Under the pieces are notes generated by a model, which had not been told where the DNA came from, did no database searches, and saw only the letters and a list, made by a program, of their open reading frames with translations. Position numbers and translations under genes: made by a program. A stretch of DNA of 40,777 bases from assembly GCF_946221465.1 (NCBI RefSeq), contig NZ_CAMJVP010000004.1, positions 1 through 40,777 on the forward strand, written 5' to 3'. Positions 1 to 8,336 of this stretch are shown here, piece after piece (positions within the stretch are counted from its first letter, which is position 1; each line of letters opens with the position of its first letter). This stretch comes from an uncultured Aeromicrobium sp. (GTDB lineage Bacteria; Actinomycetota; Actinomycetes; Propionibacteriales; Nocardioidaceae).

Positions 1-738
1 GCGGAAGGTGACCTCGCGCTCGAGTTCGTCAGCCGTGCCCTCCGTGGCCTCGGGGTTGTCGTCGCCGGGCAGTTCACGCTCGTCGCGCAGCGTGATGGTC
101 AGACCCTTGTTGAGGAAGGCCATCTCCCGGAAGCGCGTTTTGAGGGTCTCATAGTCGTATGTCGTCGTCTCGAAGATCTCCGGCGAGGCGTAGAACGTGA
201 TGCTGGTGCCGGTCTCGTCGGTGGGCTCGTGCTGTTCGAGCGGTCCGTCCGGATCGCCGTAGCTGAACGATTGCGTCCAGCGATAGCCGTCCGTCTTGAC
301 TTCGACGAACAACCGGGTGCTCAGCGCGTTCACAACCGAGACGCCGACACCGTGCAGACCACCGGAGACCTTGTATCCGCCGCCGCCGAACTTGCCTCCC
401 GCGTGCAGCGAGGTGAGCACGAGGGTCACCGCGGGGATCTTCTCAACCGGGTGCTCCCCGACCGGGATGCCGCGACCATCGTCGACCACCCGGACGCCGC
501 CGTCGGCCTGCAACACGACGAGGATCTGCGAGGCGTAACCAGCCAGCGCCTCGTCGACCGAGTTGTCCACCACCTCGTAGACGAGGTGATGGAGTCCGCG
601 TTCACCGGTGGAGCCGATGTACATGCCCGGCCGCTTCCGCACGGCCTCCAACCCTTCGAGGACCTGGATGTTGCTGGCGTCATACGACTGCGGCTGGCCG
701 GTCGAACTCGCGTTGTTGGTCTCAGGCGCTTGGGTCAC
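1..738 (-). CDS. gyrB: DNA gyrase subunit B, N-terminal part (cut by window start)
   Basis: ATPase subunit of DNA gyrase, which introduces negative supercoils with GyrA. Only the first 246 residues are inside the window. The GHKL ATPase fold is clear: EVVDNSVDEA at about 55-64 (Mg/ATP-binding Asn), DDGRGIPVG at 86-94, and the GGLHGVGVSVVNALS lid region at 126-140, followed by the start of the transducer domain. The start is the GTG at 736-738, because the protein then begins MTQAPETNN and the conserved fold follows. There is no Shine-Dalgarno; a TATACT hexamer lies 6 bases upstream, which suggests a leaderless mRNA. Its position at the end of the dnaN-gnd-recF-dciA group is the usual actinobacterial one, except for the PAP2 gene in between. 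Identity is certain; the 3' part is off the window. Confidence 0.97.
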   Translation of the reverse strand, partial: MTQAPETNNASSTGQPQSYDASNIQVLEGLEAVRKRPGMYIGSTGERGLHHLVYEVVDNSVDEALAGYASQILVVLQADGGVRVVDDGRGIPVGEHPVEKIPAVTLVLTSLHAGGKFGGGGYKVSGGLHGVGVSVVNALSTRLFVEVKTDGYRWTQSFSYGDPDGPLEQHEPTDETGTSITFYASPEIFETTTYDYETLKTRFREMAFLNKGLTITLRDERELPGDDNPEATEGTADELEREVTFR

Positions 739-744
739 TCGTCA

Positions 745-750
745 AGTATA
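745..750 (-). promoter_or_regulatory. Candidate -10 box of a leaderless gyrB promoter
   Basis: On the minus strand TATACT (745-750) is followed by six bases and then the gyrB GTG, so transcription starting about 7 bases below the -10 would begin on the start codon itself. No convincing -35 hexamer or Shine-Dalgarno is visible. Leaderless transcripts are common in Actinomycetota (family knowledge); their use here is inferred. Confidence 0.45.
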
Positions 751-961
751 CGGGCAATCTCGTGGCTCTCACGGATCCCCGGCCCGAGAAACTGGCCTGA
801 CGTGTCGGCTGACATGGTGGTGAACGGCGCGTAACGGCCCTCAGGACTTCTCAGCGGCCCCCTGCACAACCCACACCACGTCCAGCGAGTGGATCCGCCG
901 TCCTCGGGGCGATCGGCGTGGACGTGCACCCCGGCTGGACTGCGTGCGGCACAGTGGAGGC

Positions 962-1783
962 ATGTCCCTCGATTCTCCCGTGCAGCCCACGCGATCGGCT
1001 TCCCGGCCCGGCAGGGTCAACGCGGTCGCGGCGATCGTCGCCGTCCTGGCGGTCGCGGGACTGGTCGCGCTGGTGAGTGCGGCGCTGAGCTCTTCGACCG
1101 GTCAGTCGGTCGACGACGCGGCGATGAACGCCGTCACAGCCAACAACACGACTGAAGTGAGACTGCTGAGCGGACTGGGCCGCGTCTCGCTCGGGACCGT
1201 CCTGGCGGTGGCCGCCGGCTGCGTCGTCATCGCGATCCTGCGGCGCCGTTTCTCCCTCGCCGTCGGCGCGATCGCGATCATCGGCGGATCGAACATCACG
1301 ACGCAGGTGCTCAAAGACGTTCTTGAGCGTCCGAACCTCGGCCTCGGCGTCCACAACAGCCTGCCGAGCGGTCACACGACCGTGGTCGCCAGCGCTGTGG
1401 CGGCCCTATTGCTTGTCCTCCCAGCGCTCATGCGTCCCCTCATGGCGATGATCGGCGCCGCCGCGATCGGGCTCACCGGGCTGTCCACCGTCGTCGCTGG
1501 CTGGCATCGCCCCGCTGACGTGATCGCGGCATTGCTGGTCGTGCTGATGTGGGCGGGCATGGTCTCGGCCGTCCTCGGAGGTCGCCGAGGATCCTGGCTG
1601 CTGTCCAGTCTCGCCGGATTCGTCGGATCCCTGTGCGCGGTAGCCACGCTCGTCGTTCTGGGCGTTCGACCGGAGCAGTCATGGCGGGACGTGGTGCTGG
1701 CGATCGGAGTGCTGGGAGTGGTGGCCGTGGCCACCGCCACCGCCACCGCCGTGCTGACACTCATCACCCCCGCGCGCGACTGA
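962..1783 (+). CDS. PAP2-superfamily membrane phosphatase
   Basis: Membrane phosphatase of the PAP2 (phosphatidic acid phosphatase 2) superfamily, likely acting on a lipid phosphate or undecaprenyl pyrophosphate at the outer membrane face. About 273 residues with several hydrophobic segments (near 22-42, 77-93, 100-113, 142-175, 187-205 and the C-terminus). The signature motifs are KDVLERPN (118-125), LPSGHT (134-139) and the third motif at 175-186 ending in HRPAD. The Arg normally second in the third motif is Thr here (ST instead of SR), a deviation that could affect phosphate binding. The start is uncertain: ATG at 962 has a GGAGG only one base away, and an in-frame GTG lies at 944. It is the only plus-strand gene inside a minus-strand replication block, and its stop is 3 bases from the convergent dciA stop. 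The substrate cannot be told from sequence. Confidence 0.85.
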   Translation: MSLDSPVQPTRSASRPGRVNAVAAIVAVLAVAGLVALVSAALSSSTGQSVDDAAMNAVTANNTTEVRLLSGLGRVSLGTVLAVAAGCVVIAILRRRFSLAVGAIAIIGGSNITTQVLKDVLERPNLGLGVHNSLPSGHTTVVASAVAALLLVLPALMRPLMAMIGAAAIGLTGLSTVVAGWHRPADVIAALLVVLMWAGMVSAVLGGRRGSWLLSSLAGFVGSLCAVATLVVLGVRPEQSWRDVVLAIGVLGVVAVATATATAVLTLITPARD

Positions 1784-1786
1784 CCA

Positions 1787-2293
1787 TCAACCGTAGGTGT
1801 CCCGCGGACCGCGACCACCGCGCACCGAGCGGCGCCCCTTCTTCCAGGAGGGAGCCTGGGGACCGCGGATATCGAGACGGAGCACGGAGCCGTCGCCCAA
1901 CATCTCGTTGAGCTTGGCGACGAGCCGGGGTGCGAGCAAGGTGAGTTCCTTCGCCCATGCGGTCGACGTGGCCTGGATCCGCACGATCCCGTCGGAGAAG
2001 TCGACGACCTCGCAGTGCTGGGCGACCTCCGGTCCGACGATTGCCGGCCAATCGCTGAACACGCGGGCCGCGGCGAGCTGATCGGTCCACCCCTGTTGAC
2101 GCACCAGGTCGCCGAGAAAATCCGCCACGGGGGCCGCGTCGTCACGCTCTGGCCGCGACGGCCGACGAGGAACCGGGCGACGCCGTCTCGGTGCCGCCGG
2201 GGCACCGGCGGTGCGGTAGGAATCGGCGATCTCCCGGGCAAGGCGCAGCACGTCCTCGGCGGTGCGCGTGGGCTCTTCAGACTCGGGTGTCAC
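1787..2293 (-). CDS. dciA: DciA-like protein (DUF721)
   Basis: 168-residue DUF721 protein. The family includes DciA, the ancestral loader of the replicative helicase DnaB in bacteria lacking DnaC or DnaI, and this location beside recF and gyrB is the classic actinobacterial one. The N-terminal 50 residues are a variable, Pro/Arg-rich linker. The conserved domain runs from about 55 to 150 and includes GWTDQLAAARVFSDWPAIVGPEVAQH and the later TSTAWAKELTLL stretch. The tail is basic (KKGRRSVRGGRG). It starts with GTG and overlaps the recF 3' end by 17 bases, so the two are probably co-translated. The family is certain; the helicase-loading role is inferred from family work elsewhere. Confidence 0.88.
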   Translation of the reverse strand: MTPESEEPTRTAEDVLRLAREIADSYRTAGAPAAPRRRRPVPRRPSRPERDDAAPVADFLGDLVRQQGWTDQLAAARVFSDWPAIVGPEVAQHCEVVDFSDGIVRIQATSTAWAKELTLLAPRLVAKLNEMLGDGSVLRLDIRGPQAPSWKKGRRSVRGGRGPRDTYG

Positions 2294-3416
2294 GCGCCGT
2301 CACCTCCCCGGAACGGACCGTGAAACGCCGCCCGCTCAGTTCCTCGGGCACGTCGTCCTCGACGGCGGCCGTGACCAGCACCTGCTCGGCGGTCACGACC
2401 AACTTGGCGAGGTACTCGCGCCGCCGCTGGTCCAGCTCGGCGAACACGTCATCGAGGATGAGAATCGGATCGTCACCATCGTCGCGCACGAGATCGAAGG
2501 CGGCGAGCTTCAACGCCAGCGCGAGCGACCAGGACTCACCATGGCTCGCGTAGCCCTTGGCCGGCAGATCACCGATCGACAGGACGACCTCGTCACGGTG
2601 CGGACCGACGAGACTCACACCGCGATCGAGTTCCTCACGCCGACGGCGTTCGAGGTGCGCCATGAGGGATGTGGCGATCGCGTCCGGGTCACGTTCGGCC
2701 GGATCCATGTCCTGCGCGGAGGAACGGTAGGCCAGTCCCACACTCTGGCGATCCTCAGCGGCCGCCGCTGCGACAGCGCGGTAGGAGCGCGTCGCATAAG
2801 GGGCGAGCGCATCCAGCAGGGCGAGCCGCGCGGCCATGAGCTGACCGCCGAGACGCGCGAGGTTCTCATCCCAGATGTCGAGGGTCGACAGGTCAACATC
2901 GCGGCGTCGTCCCGCGGACTTCAGCAGCGTGTTGCGCTGGCGCAGGGTGCGCTCGTAATCAGCCCTGATGCTGGCGAGGCGCGGCGCGCGAAGGACCAGG
3001 AGACCGTCGAGGAAGCGCCGACGGTCGGCTGGATCGCCTTTGACCAGCGCGAGATCCTCTGGCGAGAAGATCATCGTCCGAACGGTGCCGATGAGATCAC
3101 GGATCCGAGGAACGGGGTTGCGGTTGATGCGCGCCCGGTTCGCCTTACCCGGTGTGATCTCGAGGTCGATCAGCGCACTGCGGCCGTCCTTGACGATCTC
3201 GGCACGGACCACAGCACGCTCAGCGCCGGCTCGGACCAGCGGCGCGTCGGAGGAGACACGGTGGGAGTCCAGCCGTGAGAGATAGTCGATGGCCTCGACG
3301 AGGTTCGTCTTGCCGTGACCGTTCGCCCCCACGAACGCCGTGGCACCTGGGCTCAGCTCGATTTCAACGCTCGGATACGAGCGGAAATCGACGAGGGAGA
3401 GCCGGGCGACGTGCAC
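2277..3416 (-). CDS. recF: DNA replication and repair protein RecF
   Basis: SMC/ABC-like ATPase that binds gapped DNA and, with RecO and RecR, loads RecA at stalled forks. 379 residues, normal for the family. The N-terminus MHVARLSLVDFRSY is typical, Walker A is GANGHGKT (30-37), and Walker B is ILILDDVFAELD near residue 320, followed by the D-loop. The start is the GTG at 3414-3416; upstream sequence does not match the family. It lies 54 bases below gnd and overlaps dciA, so it is likely part of one dnaN-gnd-recF-dciA unit. Nothing is missing. Confidence 0.97.
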   Translation of the reverse strand: MHVARLSLVDFRSYPSVEIELSPGATAFVGANGHGKTNLVEAIDYLSRLDSHRVSSDAPLVRAGAERAVVRAEIVKDGRSALIDLEITPGKANRARINRNPVPRIRDLIGTVRTMIFSPEDLALVKGDPADRRRFLDGLLVLRAPRLASIRADYERTLRQRNTLLKSAGRRRDVDLSTLDIWDENLARLGGQLMAARLALLDALAPYATRSYRAVAAAAAEDRQSVGLAYRSSAQDMDPAERDPDAIATSLMAHLERRRREELDRGVSLVGPHRDEVVLSIGDLPAKGYASHGESWSLALALKLAAFDLVRDDGDDPILILDDVFAELDQRRREYLAKLVVTAEQVLVTAAVEDDVPEELSGRRFTVRSGEVTARDTRV

Positions 3417-3470
3417 ACCACCACGGTAACGGGTGCGCGGACCGGCACCGGCCGCGCGCCCGCTGGCCGC

Positions 3471-4385
3471 TCACTGCTTGGCGGGAGGAACGTCCGGCGA
3501 CTCGAGTGTCGCACGCACCGCGTGACCGCCGAACTGCTGGCGCATGGCGGCCACCGCCTGCATGGCGGGAGACTCCTCCTGGCGCGAGGCGAAGCGCGCG
3601 AAGAGCGCTGCGGAGATGGCGTGCATCGGCACGGCGTGATCGATCGCCGCCTCAACCGTCCAGCGGCCCTCGCCGGAGTCGTCGGCATAGCCGCGGATCT
3701 GCGACAGCCCCGGATCGTCCTGCAGCGCCTTCACCAGCAGGTCGAGTAGCCAGGAGCGGACCACGGTGCCGACCCGCCAGGAGTCGAAGACCGCCGTGAC
3801 GTTGTCGACGAGTTCGGCTTTCTCAAGCAGTTCGTACCCCTCGGCGTAGGCCTGCATCATGGCGTACTCGATACCGTTGTGGACCATCTTGGCGAAGTGC
3901 CCGGCGCCGACCTGGCCCGCATGTACGAAGCCGCTCTCATCATCGGGGCGCAGCGCGTCGAAGGCGGGTTGCACCTTGGCAACGTCCTCCGGGGACCCGC
4001 CCGCCATGAGTGCATAGCCGTTCTCCAGGCCCCAGACGCCTCCGCTGACACCACAGTCGACGAAGCCGATGCCCTTCTCGCCGAGCAGCGCGGCGTGGAC
4101 GGGGTCGTCGGTCCAACGCGAGTTGCCCCCGTCGACGACGACATCGCCCTCGCCGAGCAGGCCGCGCAACTCCTCGATCGTGGCGCGGGTGGGCGCGCCG
4201 TGCGGGACCATGATCCAGACGACCTTCGGCTCGTCAGAAGGCAATCGCCCGACCAGTTCGCTGAGTGACCCGACATCGCTGACCTGGGGATCGAGGTCGT
4301 AGCCGATGACGGTGAGACCAGCGCGCCGCATTCTGGTCCGCATGTTGCCGCCCATCCTGCCGAGTCCGACGAGGCCGATGTGCAT
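3471..4385 (-). CDS. gnd: 6-phosphogluconate dehydrogenase, short (YqeC/Gnd) type
   Basis: Oxidative decarboxylation of 6-phosphogluconate to ribulose 5-phosphate in the cytosolic pentose phosphate pathway. 304 residues, the short form (about 300) rather than the classic 470-residue enzyme. The Rossmann motif GLVGLGRMGGNM lies at 4-15. It also has DGGNSRWTDD, the substrate-binding SGGVWGLENGYALMAGG, and the catalytic region HFAKMVHNGIEYAMMQAYAEGYELL. Short forms are often NAD-dependent; cofactor use here is not proven. ATG start with AGGAG about 8 bases upstream. The gene sits between dnaN and recF, a known actinobacterial arrangement that places a metabolic gene inside the replication operon. 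Confidence 0.94.
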   Translation of the reverse strand: MHIGLVGLGRMGGNMRTRMRRAGLTVIGYDLDPQVSDVGSLSELVGRLPSDEPKVVWIMVPHGAPTRATIEELRGLLGEGDVVVDGGNSRWTDDPVHAALLGEKGIGFVDCGVSGGVWGLENGYALMAGGSPEDVAKVQPAFDALRPDDESGFVHAGQVGAGHFAKMVHNGIEYAMMQAYAEGYELLEKAELVDNVTAVFDSWRVGTVVRSWLLDLLVKALQDDPGLSQIRGYADDSGEGRWTVEAAIDHAVPMHAISAALFARFASRQEESPAMQAVAAMRQQFGGHAVRATLESPDVPPAKQ

Positions 4386-4421
4386 GAAGCGTCACTCCTG
4401 GTTCGTGGTGTAGTGGGGGGT

Positions 4422-5564
4422 TCAGTTCTGCAGGCGCACCGGCATAATCAGGTACCGGAACGCGCCGTCGGGGTCGTTGCCCACCTCGGGCACGCCCGAC
4501 ATCGCAGCGGGCTTGGTGTGCTGGGTGAAGGCCAGGTGGACGACCGGCTCGGACATCACCGACAGGCCCTCCAGCAGGTAATTGGGATTGAAGCCGATCG
4601 AGATGTCGTTGCCCTGGATCGTCGCCTCGATCGACTCCGAGGCCTGTGCTTCATCGCCGCTTCCGGCCTCAAGAAGGACCTGACCCTCCGAGAACGTGAG
4701 CCGCACCGGAGTGTTGCGCTCCGCGACGAGTGCGACGCGCTTGACGGCCTCGGTGAAGGTCTGCGTTCCGACGTAAGCGACGGTCTCGGACTGGGCTGCG
4801 AAAAGCTGGCGAACACGAGGAAAGTCGCCCTCGAGCAGCCGGGTTGTGGTGCGGCGGACGCCGTTGCCGACCGTGCCTTCGAAGCCGATCATCCCGTCCC
4901 CGGTGTCACCTGCCGAGACCGCGATCGTGACGTCACCGCTCGCCGCGAGCGCCCGTGCGGTGTCGCCCAGGACACGGGCGGGGACGAGCGCTCGTGCCGA
5001 GATGTCGCTGGACTCGGGAAACCAGGCCAGATCACGCAGGCTCGCACGGAAGCGATCGGTGGCCATAAGCGAGATTGTCTCGCCCTCGAGTTCGAGTCGG
5101 ACGCCGGTCAGCAGTGGCAGCATCTCGTCGCGGCCGGCGGCCGCGCTCGCCTGCGCGACGGCCGTGGCGAACTCGTCGGCCTTGATGGTCCCCGAAGCGG
5201 TCGGCATGTCGGGGAGCTGCGGGTACTCCTCCACTGGCATCGTCTGCAGACTGAACCGGGCGGTGCCACACACGACCTGGACCTTAGTGCCGTCGACGAA
5301 GACATCCACCGGCTGATGCGGCAGCGCCTTGACGATCTCGGCGAGCAGGCGCCCGGAGACGAGGACCTTGCCGTCGTCGAAGACCTCGGCGGGCAAGGTG
5401 GCTCGGGTGGAGGTCTCGTAGTCGAATCCGGCGAGGGTCAGCTGATTATCGGCGGTCTCTATGAGGAGCCCCGCGAGGACCGGGACGCTCGGGCGGTTCG
5501 GAAGACTGCGCGCAGTCCACGCGACGGCATCAGCCAAGGTGTCGCGATCGATACGGAACTTCAC
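4422..5564 (-). CDS. dnaN: DNA polymerase III sliding clamp (beta subunit)
   Basis: Ring-shaped processivity clamp that holds DNA polymerase III on DNA. 380 residues with the usual three repeated clamp domains. The N-terminus is MKFRIDRDTLADAVAWTARSLPNRPSVPVLAG and the C-terminus ends in YLIMPVRLQ plus Asn, the family's characteristic PxR end. The start is the GTG at 5562-5564, with GGAAAGG about 10 bases upstream. It is the first gene on the left of the oriC candidate and probably heads the dnaN-gnd-recF-dciA unit; 36 bases separate it from gnd. Confidence 0.97.
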   Translation of the reverse strand: MKFRIDRDTLADAVAWTARSLPNRPSVPVLAGLLIETADNQLTLAGFDYETSTRATLPAEVFDDGKVLVSGRLLAEIVKALPHQPVDVFVDGTKVQVVCGTARFSLQTMPVEEYPQLPDMPTASGTIKADEFATAVAQASAAAGRDEMLPLLTGVRLELEGETISLMATDRFRASLRDLAWFPESSDISARALVPARVLGDTARALAASGDVTIAVSAGDTGDGMIGFEGTVGNGVRRTTTRLLEGDFPRVRQLFAAQSETVAYVGTQTFTEAVKRVALVAERNTPVRLTFSEGQVLLEAGSGDEAQASESIEATIQGNDISIGFNPNYLLEGLSVMSEPVVHLAFTQHTKPAAMSGVPEVGNDPDGAFRYLIMPVRLQN

Positions 5565-5963
5565 GAGAGCAAGGCCTTTCCGGAGTCAGGGGAGGCGACG
5601 AGTCGAATCCTGCCACGGTGGGGAGACAGCAGCGTAGCCGAGCGCGGAATCCACAGTCGAAGGCCTGCGCTGCTTCGACGTACAGGTGTCATAGATATCT
5701 CTGTCGTCGTCGTAGTAGGCATTGTGGAAAGTGTTGAGAACGGTGGTTTGCGCTGGTCACCGGGCTATGAGGGCCGTGGACGATCTGTGGAAGCAGTGGT
5801 GGAACGGCCCCATGCAGTGTGGACCGGGCGAGGCCGTCCAGGGGACGTTCACAGGGCCGCGGCGTGTCGTCCACCTGTTGTCCACAGTTACCCACAGGGT
5901 TGTCCCCACATGTGAAAAGTGCTTGACGGTCCGCGGCAGGGCGCAGTGGAGGCCGCGCGGTCA
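5565..5963. other. oriC: oriC candidate: dnaN-dnaA intergenic region with DnaA boxes
   Basis: 399 bases without a credible gene. The region holds 9-mers close to the DnaA box TTRTCCACA in both orientations. Forward: TTGTCCACA at 5878-5886 (perfect), TTACCCACA at 5888-5896, TTGTCCCCA at 5900-5908, ACGTTCACA at 5845-5853 and GAATCCACA at 5647-5655. Reverse (TGTGGA core): 5723-5731, 5786-5794 and 5818-5826. The part at about 5688-5740 (CATAGATATCTC and following) is AT-richer than its surroundings and could be the unwinding element. In Streptomyces and Mycobacterium oriC is this same dnaA-dnaN gap. Function is inferred from box density and position. Confidence 0.85.
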
Positions 5964-7448
5964 TCACGACTGCCTGGCCTGCTGCTTGATGCGGGCGGTG
6001 AGTTCGGTCACCTGGTTGTAGACGGCGTGCTTCTCGGCCATGAGCTTGCGGATCTTTCGCTCGGCATGCATGACCGTCGTGTGGTCGCGGTTGCCGAACT
6101 CCTGGCCGATCTTGGGCAACGAGAGTTCGGTGAGCTCGCGACACAGGTACATCGCGATCTGGCGGGCGAGCACCAGATCACGTGACCGATTCGTGCTGCA
6201 CAACTCCTCGATTGTGAACTCGGAGTAGGCCGCCGTTTGCGCCATGATGAGCCCGATCGAGATCTCCGGTTCCTCGCCCTCGGCGACGAGATCCTTGAGC
6301 ACGATCTGCGCGAGCTGCAGGTCGACCGTCGTGCCGTTGAGGTTTGCGAACGCCGTGGCGCGGATGAGGGCTCCCTCGAGTTCGCGGATATTGGTCTGGA
6401 CCTTGCTCGCGATGAACTCGAGCACGTCGGCGGGCGCCGTGAGCTTCTCGTTCGCCGCCTTCTTGCGCAGGATCGCGATGCGCGTCTCGAGGTCGGGCGG
6501 GAGCATCTCGGTCTGCAGGCCCCAGGTGAACCGGTTCCGCAGGCGCTCCTCGAGCGTCTTGAGCTCCTGCGGCGGCCGATCCGAGGTCATGACGATCTGC
6601 TTGTTCTCGTTGTGGAGCGCGTTGAAGGTGTGGAAGAACTCCTCCTGCGTCGACTCCTTGCGTTCCAGGAACTGGATGTCGTCGACGAGGAGCACGTCGA
6701 TCTCGCGGTACTTCCGGCGGAGCGCGGGTGTGCGGTTCTCACCGATCGCATTGATGACGTCGTTGACGAACTCCTCGGAGCTGACGTATCGCACGCGCGA
6801 GGAGGGATAGAGGTTGAGGACGTAGTGTCCGATCGCGTGGAGCAGGTGGGTCTTCCCGAGTCCGGAGTCGCCGTGGATGACGAGGGGGTTGTAGGCCTTG
6901 CCTGGCGCCTCGGCCGCGGCGACGGCGGCGGCGTGGGCGAAGCGATTGGACGATCCGATGACGAAGTTCTCGAACTGATATCTCGGGTTGAGGCGGGCCG
7001 CGGCGATGCTGGTGCGATGCTGCTCTGTGGTCACCGGGCCCACGGCAGCGGGCCGACTGATCCAGCTGGGCGTCAGGCCGTCACGGTCGGCGGGTTCATC
7101 AGCGTCGTCCAGGTCATCGTCCTCATCGAGCTCAGCCGACCCAGGAGTGTCTTTATCGACATATGTATTGGTCTCTAAATCGTCAAGGACGGAGGGGTCG
7201 ATGGTGACGACGAGGCGGGCGTCGCGGCCCAGGTGGGAGGTCAAGGCCTGCTCGAGTGCCGTGCGCACCCGGGATTCGAGCTGTGCTCGGGTCAGATCAT
7301 CTTGAACTGCGACGATGAGAATGCCGTCGTGGAGGGAGAGCGGCTTGGCTCCGTACACCCACACCCTCGCGCCGGGTGACAGTGTGGACACAGCCTGTTC
7401 CCACAGATCCCGAAGATCGATGTTCCGGCCGTGTTCCACATCGCTCAC
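5964..7448 (-). CDS. dnaA: Chromosomal replication initiator DnaA
   Basis: AAA+ initiator that binds DnaA boxes and opens oriC. From the chosen start it is 494 residues: domain I (about 5-85), an acidic low-complexity domain II (about 88-140, rich in Asp and Glu), AAA+ domain III with Walker A GDSGLGKT (193-200), Walker B LLVDDIQF (253-260) and sensor 2 RELEGALIR (355-363), and domain IV with the box-binding signature RDHTTVMHA (454-462). I chose the GTG at 7446-7448 (protein begins VSDVEHGRN) because GAGGAG lies 10 bases upstream and the family usually starts near there. An in-frame ATG at 7488-7490 would add 14 residues. The two box clusters on either side suggest autoregulation. Confidence 0.97.
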   Translation of the reverse strand: MSDVEHGRNIDLRDLWEQAVSTLSPGARVWVYGAKPLSLHDGILIVAVQDDLTRAQLESRVRTALEQALTSHLGRDARLVVTIDPSVLDDLETNTYVDKDTPGSAELDEDDDLDDADEPADRDGLTPSWISRPAAVGPVTTEQHRTSIAAARLNPRYQFENFVIGSSNRFAHAAAVAAAEAPGKAYNPLVIHGDSGLGKTHLLHAIGHYVLNLYPSSRVRYVSSEEFVNDVINAIGENRTPALRRKYREIDVLLVDDIQFLERKESTQEEFFHTFNALHNENKQIVMTSDRPPQELKTLEERLRNRFTWGLQTEMLPPDLETRIAILRKKAANEKLTAPADVLEFIASKVQTNIRELEGALIRATAFANLNGTTVDLQLAQIVLKDLVAEGEEPEISIGLIMAQTAAYSEFTIEELCSTNRSRDLVLARQIAMYLCRELTELSLPKIGQEFGNRDHTTVMHAERKIRKLMAEKHAVYNQVTELTARIKQQARQS

Positions 7449-7522
7449 CGTGTCTGCACTCCTCGCGTCGTTCCCGGTAATTTCTGGCATTCCAGGGAAA
7501 CCCCCGGAACCTCTTCACCAAC

Positions 7523-7587
7523 TTGTTCACACAGTTGTCCACATCATGTGCATGGCCGATGGTGGACACCTCGCGACCTGTGGAAAA
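7523..7587. promoter_or_regulatory. DnaA-box cluster upstream of dnaA
   Basis: TTGTTCACA (7523-7531), TTGTCCACA (7535-7543, perfect) and TGTGGAAAA (7579-7587, reverse) lie just upstream of dnaA, in its probable promoter region. DnaA binding here could autoregulate dnaA or act as a secondary origin element. The gap up to rpmH (7449-7845) holds no other gene that I can support; apart from these boxes it contains the putative rpmH promoter. Confidence 0.65.
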
Positions 7588-7705
7588 GCCTTCTGGGACT
7601 CTAACGGTCCCGCGCTAGTGGCGACAAGGCGGTTGGCGGATTTGTGTGGACGGCCTCGGCGTGTCGGCTGGACTCGGAGTGGATCGGGCGAGTACGGAGG
7701 TCAGT

Positions 7706-7734
7706 TTGACCCGCTTCGGACGGCCCCGTACCGT
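7706..7734 (+). promoter_or_regulatory. Putative sigma70-type promoter for rpmH-rnpA
   Basis: TTGACC (7706-7711), a 17-base spacer and TACCGT (7729-7734) make a reasonable housekeeping promoter about 110 bases upstream of rpmH. A second TTGAAC at 7734-7739 has no well-spaced -10. This rests on motif matching only. Confidence 0.35.
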
Positions 7735-7845
7735 TGAACCGGTCGTCCCTGCGCGACTACCGCCGCATGCCCATGAAGTATCCTTCGTGAGCGAGCGGTG
7801 GCCGTCGACCGGCCGTCACAGACCCAGACGTCAAAGGAAACTCTC

Positions 7846-7983
7846 GTGAGCAAGCGCACCTTCCAGCCCAACAATCGTCGTCGCGCGAAGAAGCACGGGT
7901 TCCGCCTGCGGATGCGGACCCGCGCCGGTCGCGCGATCATCTCCTCGCGCCGCCGCAAGGGCCGCGCGAAGCTGGCTGCCTGA
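7846..7983 (+). CDS. rpmH: 50S ribosomal protein L34
   Basis: Small basic protein of the large ribosomal subunit. 45 residues, beginning MSKRTFQPNNRRRAKKHGFRLRMRT and ending GRAKLAA, the invariant family pattern. The start is the GTG at 7846, preceded by AAAGGAAA about 6 bases upstream. It is first in the plus-strand rpmH-rnpA-yidD-yidC-jag-rsmG series, with rnpA beginning 5 bases after its stop, and is transcribed away from dnaA. Confidence 0.97.
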   Translation: MSKRTFQPNNRRRAKKHGFRLRMRTRAGRAIISSRRRKGRAKLAA

Positions 7984-7988
7984 TCGAC

Positions 7989-8336
7989 GTGCTCGCGCGT
8001 GCCCACCGCATGCGCGATGGTGACGCGTTCCGCCACACCATGAGGCGAGGGACCAAAGGCGTGACGGCCACGCTCGTCGTCCATGCGGTGTCTGCTCCCG
8101 AACCGGCGGATTCGTCTGTCGGTTTCGTCGTGAGCAAGAGCGTCGGCTCTTCCGTCGTCCGTAACCGGGTCAAGCGCCGACTTCGCCACCTCATGCGGGA
8201 ACGGATCGAGTCCCTCACGCCACCGACTTGGGTTGTGGTGCGTGCGCTGCCCTCATCGGCCGAAGCCCCGTCTCGGGTGCTAGCACGCGATCTGGATCAC
8301 GCTATCGCCCGGGCGCAGAGCGGACCGCGCCGATGA
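7989..8336 (+). CDS. rnpA: Ribonuclease P protein component
   Basis: Protein subunit that helps the RNase P RNA bind pre-tRNA 5' leaders. 115 residues. It starts VLARAHRMRDGDAFRHTMRRG, and has the conserved GFVVSKSVGSSVVRNRVKRRLRHLMRE block containing the RNR signature. GTG start 5 bases after the rpmH stop, so probably coupled. Its stop TGA overlaps the yidD ATG (ATGA). The catalytic RNA gene rnpB is not in this window. Confidence 0.95.
   Translation: MLARAHRMRDGDAFRHTMRRGTKGVTATLVVHAVSAPEPADSSVGFVVSKSVGSSVVRNRVKRRLRHLMRERIESLTPPTWVVVRALPSSAEAPSRVLARDLDHAIARAQSGPRR

Noticed and set aside
4380..5915. A 511-codon plus-strand open frame over dnaN
   Set aside because: It is antisense to the clearly recognisable dnaN and oriC region; long stop-free frames are expected on the opposite strand of GC-rich genes.
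5689..6144. A 151-codon minus-strand frame through the oriC candidate
   Set aside because: It overlaps the 3' end of dnaA out of frame and crosses the DnaA boxes; Arg/His-rich composition is typical of a spurious frame.
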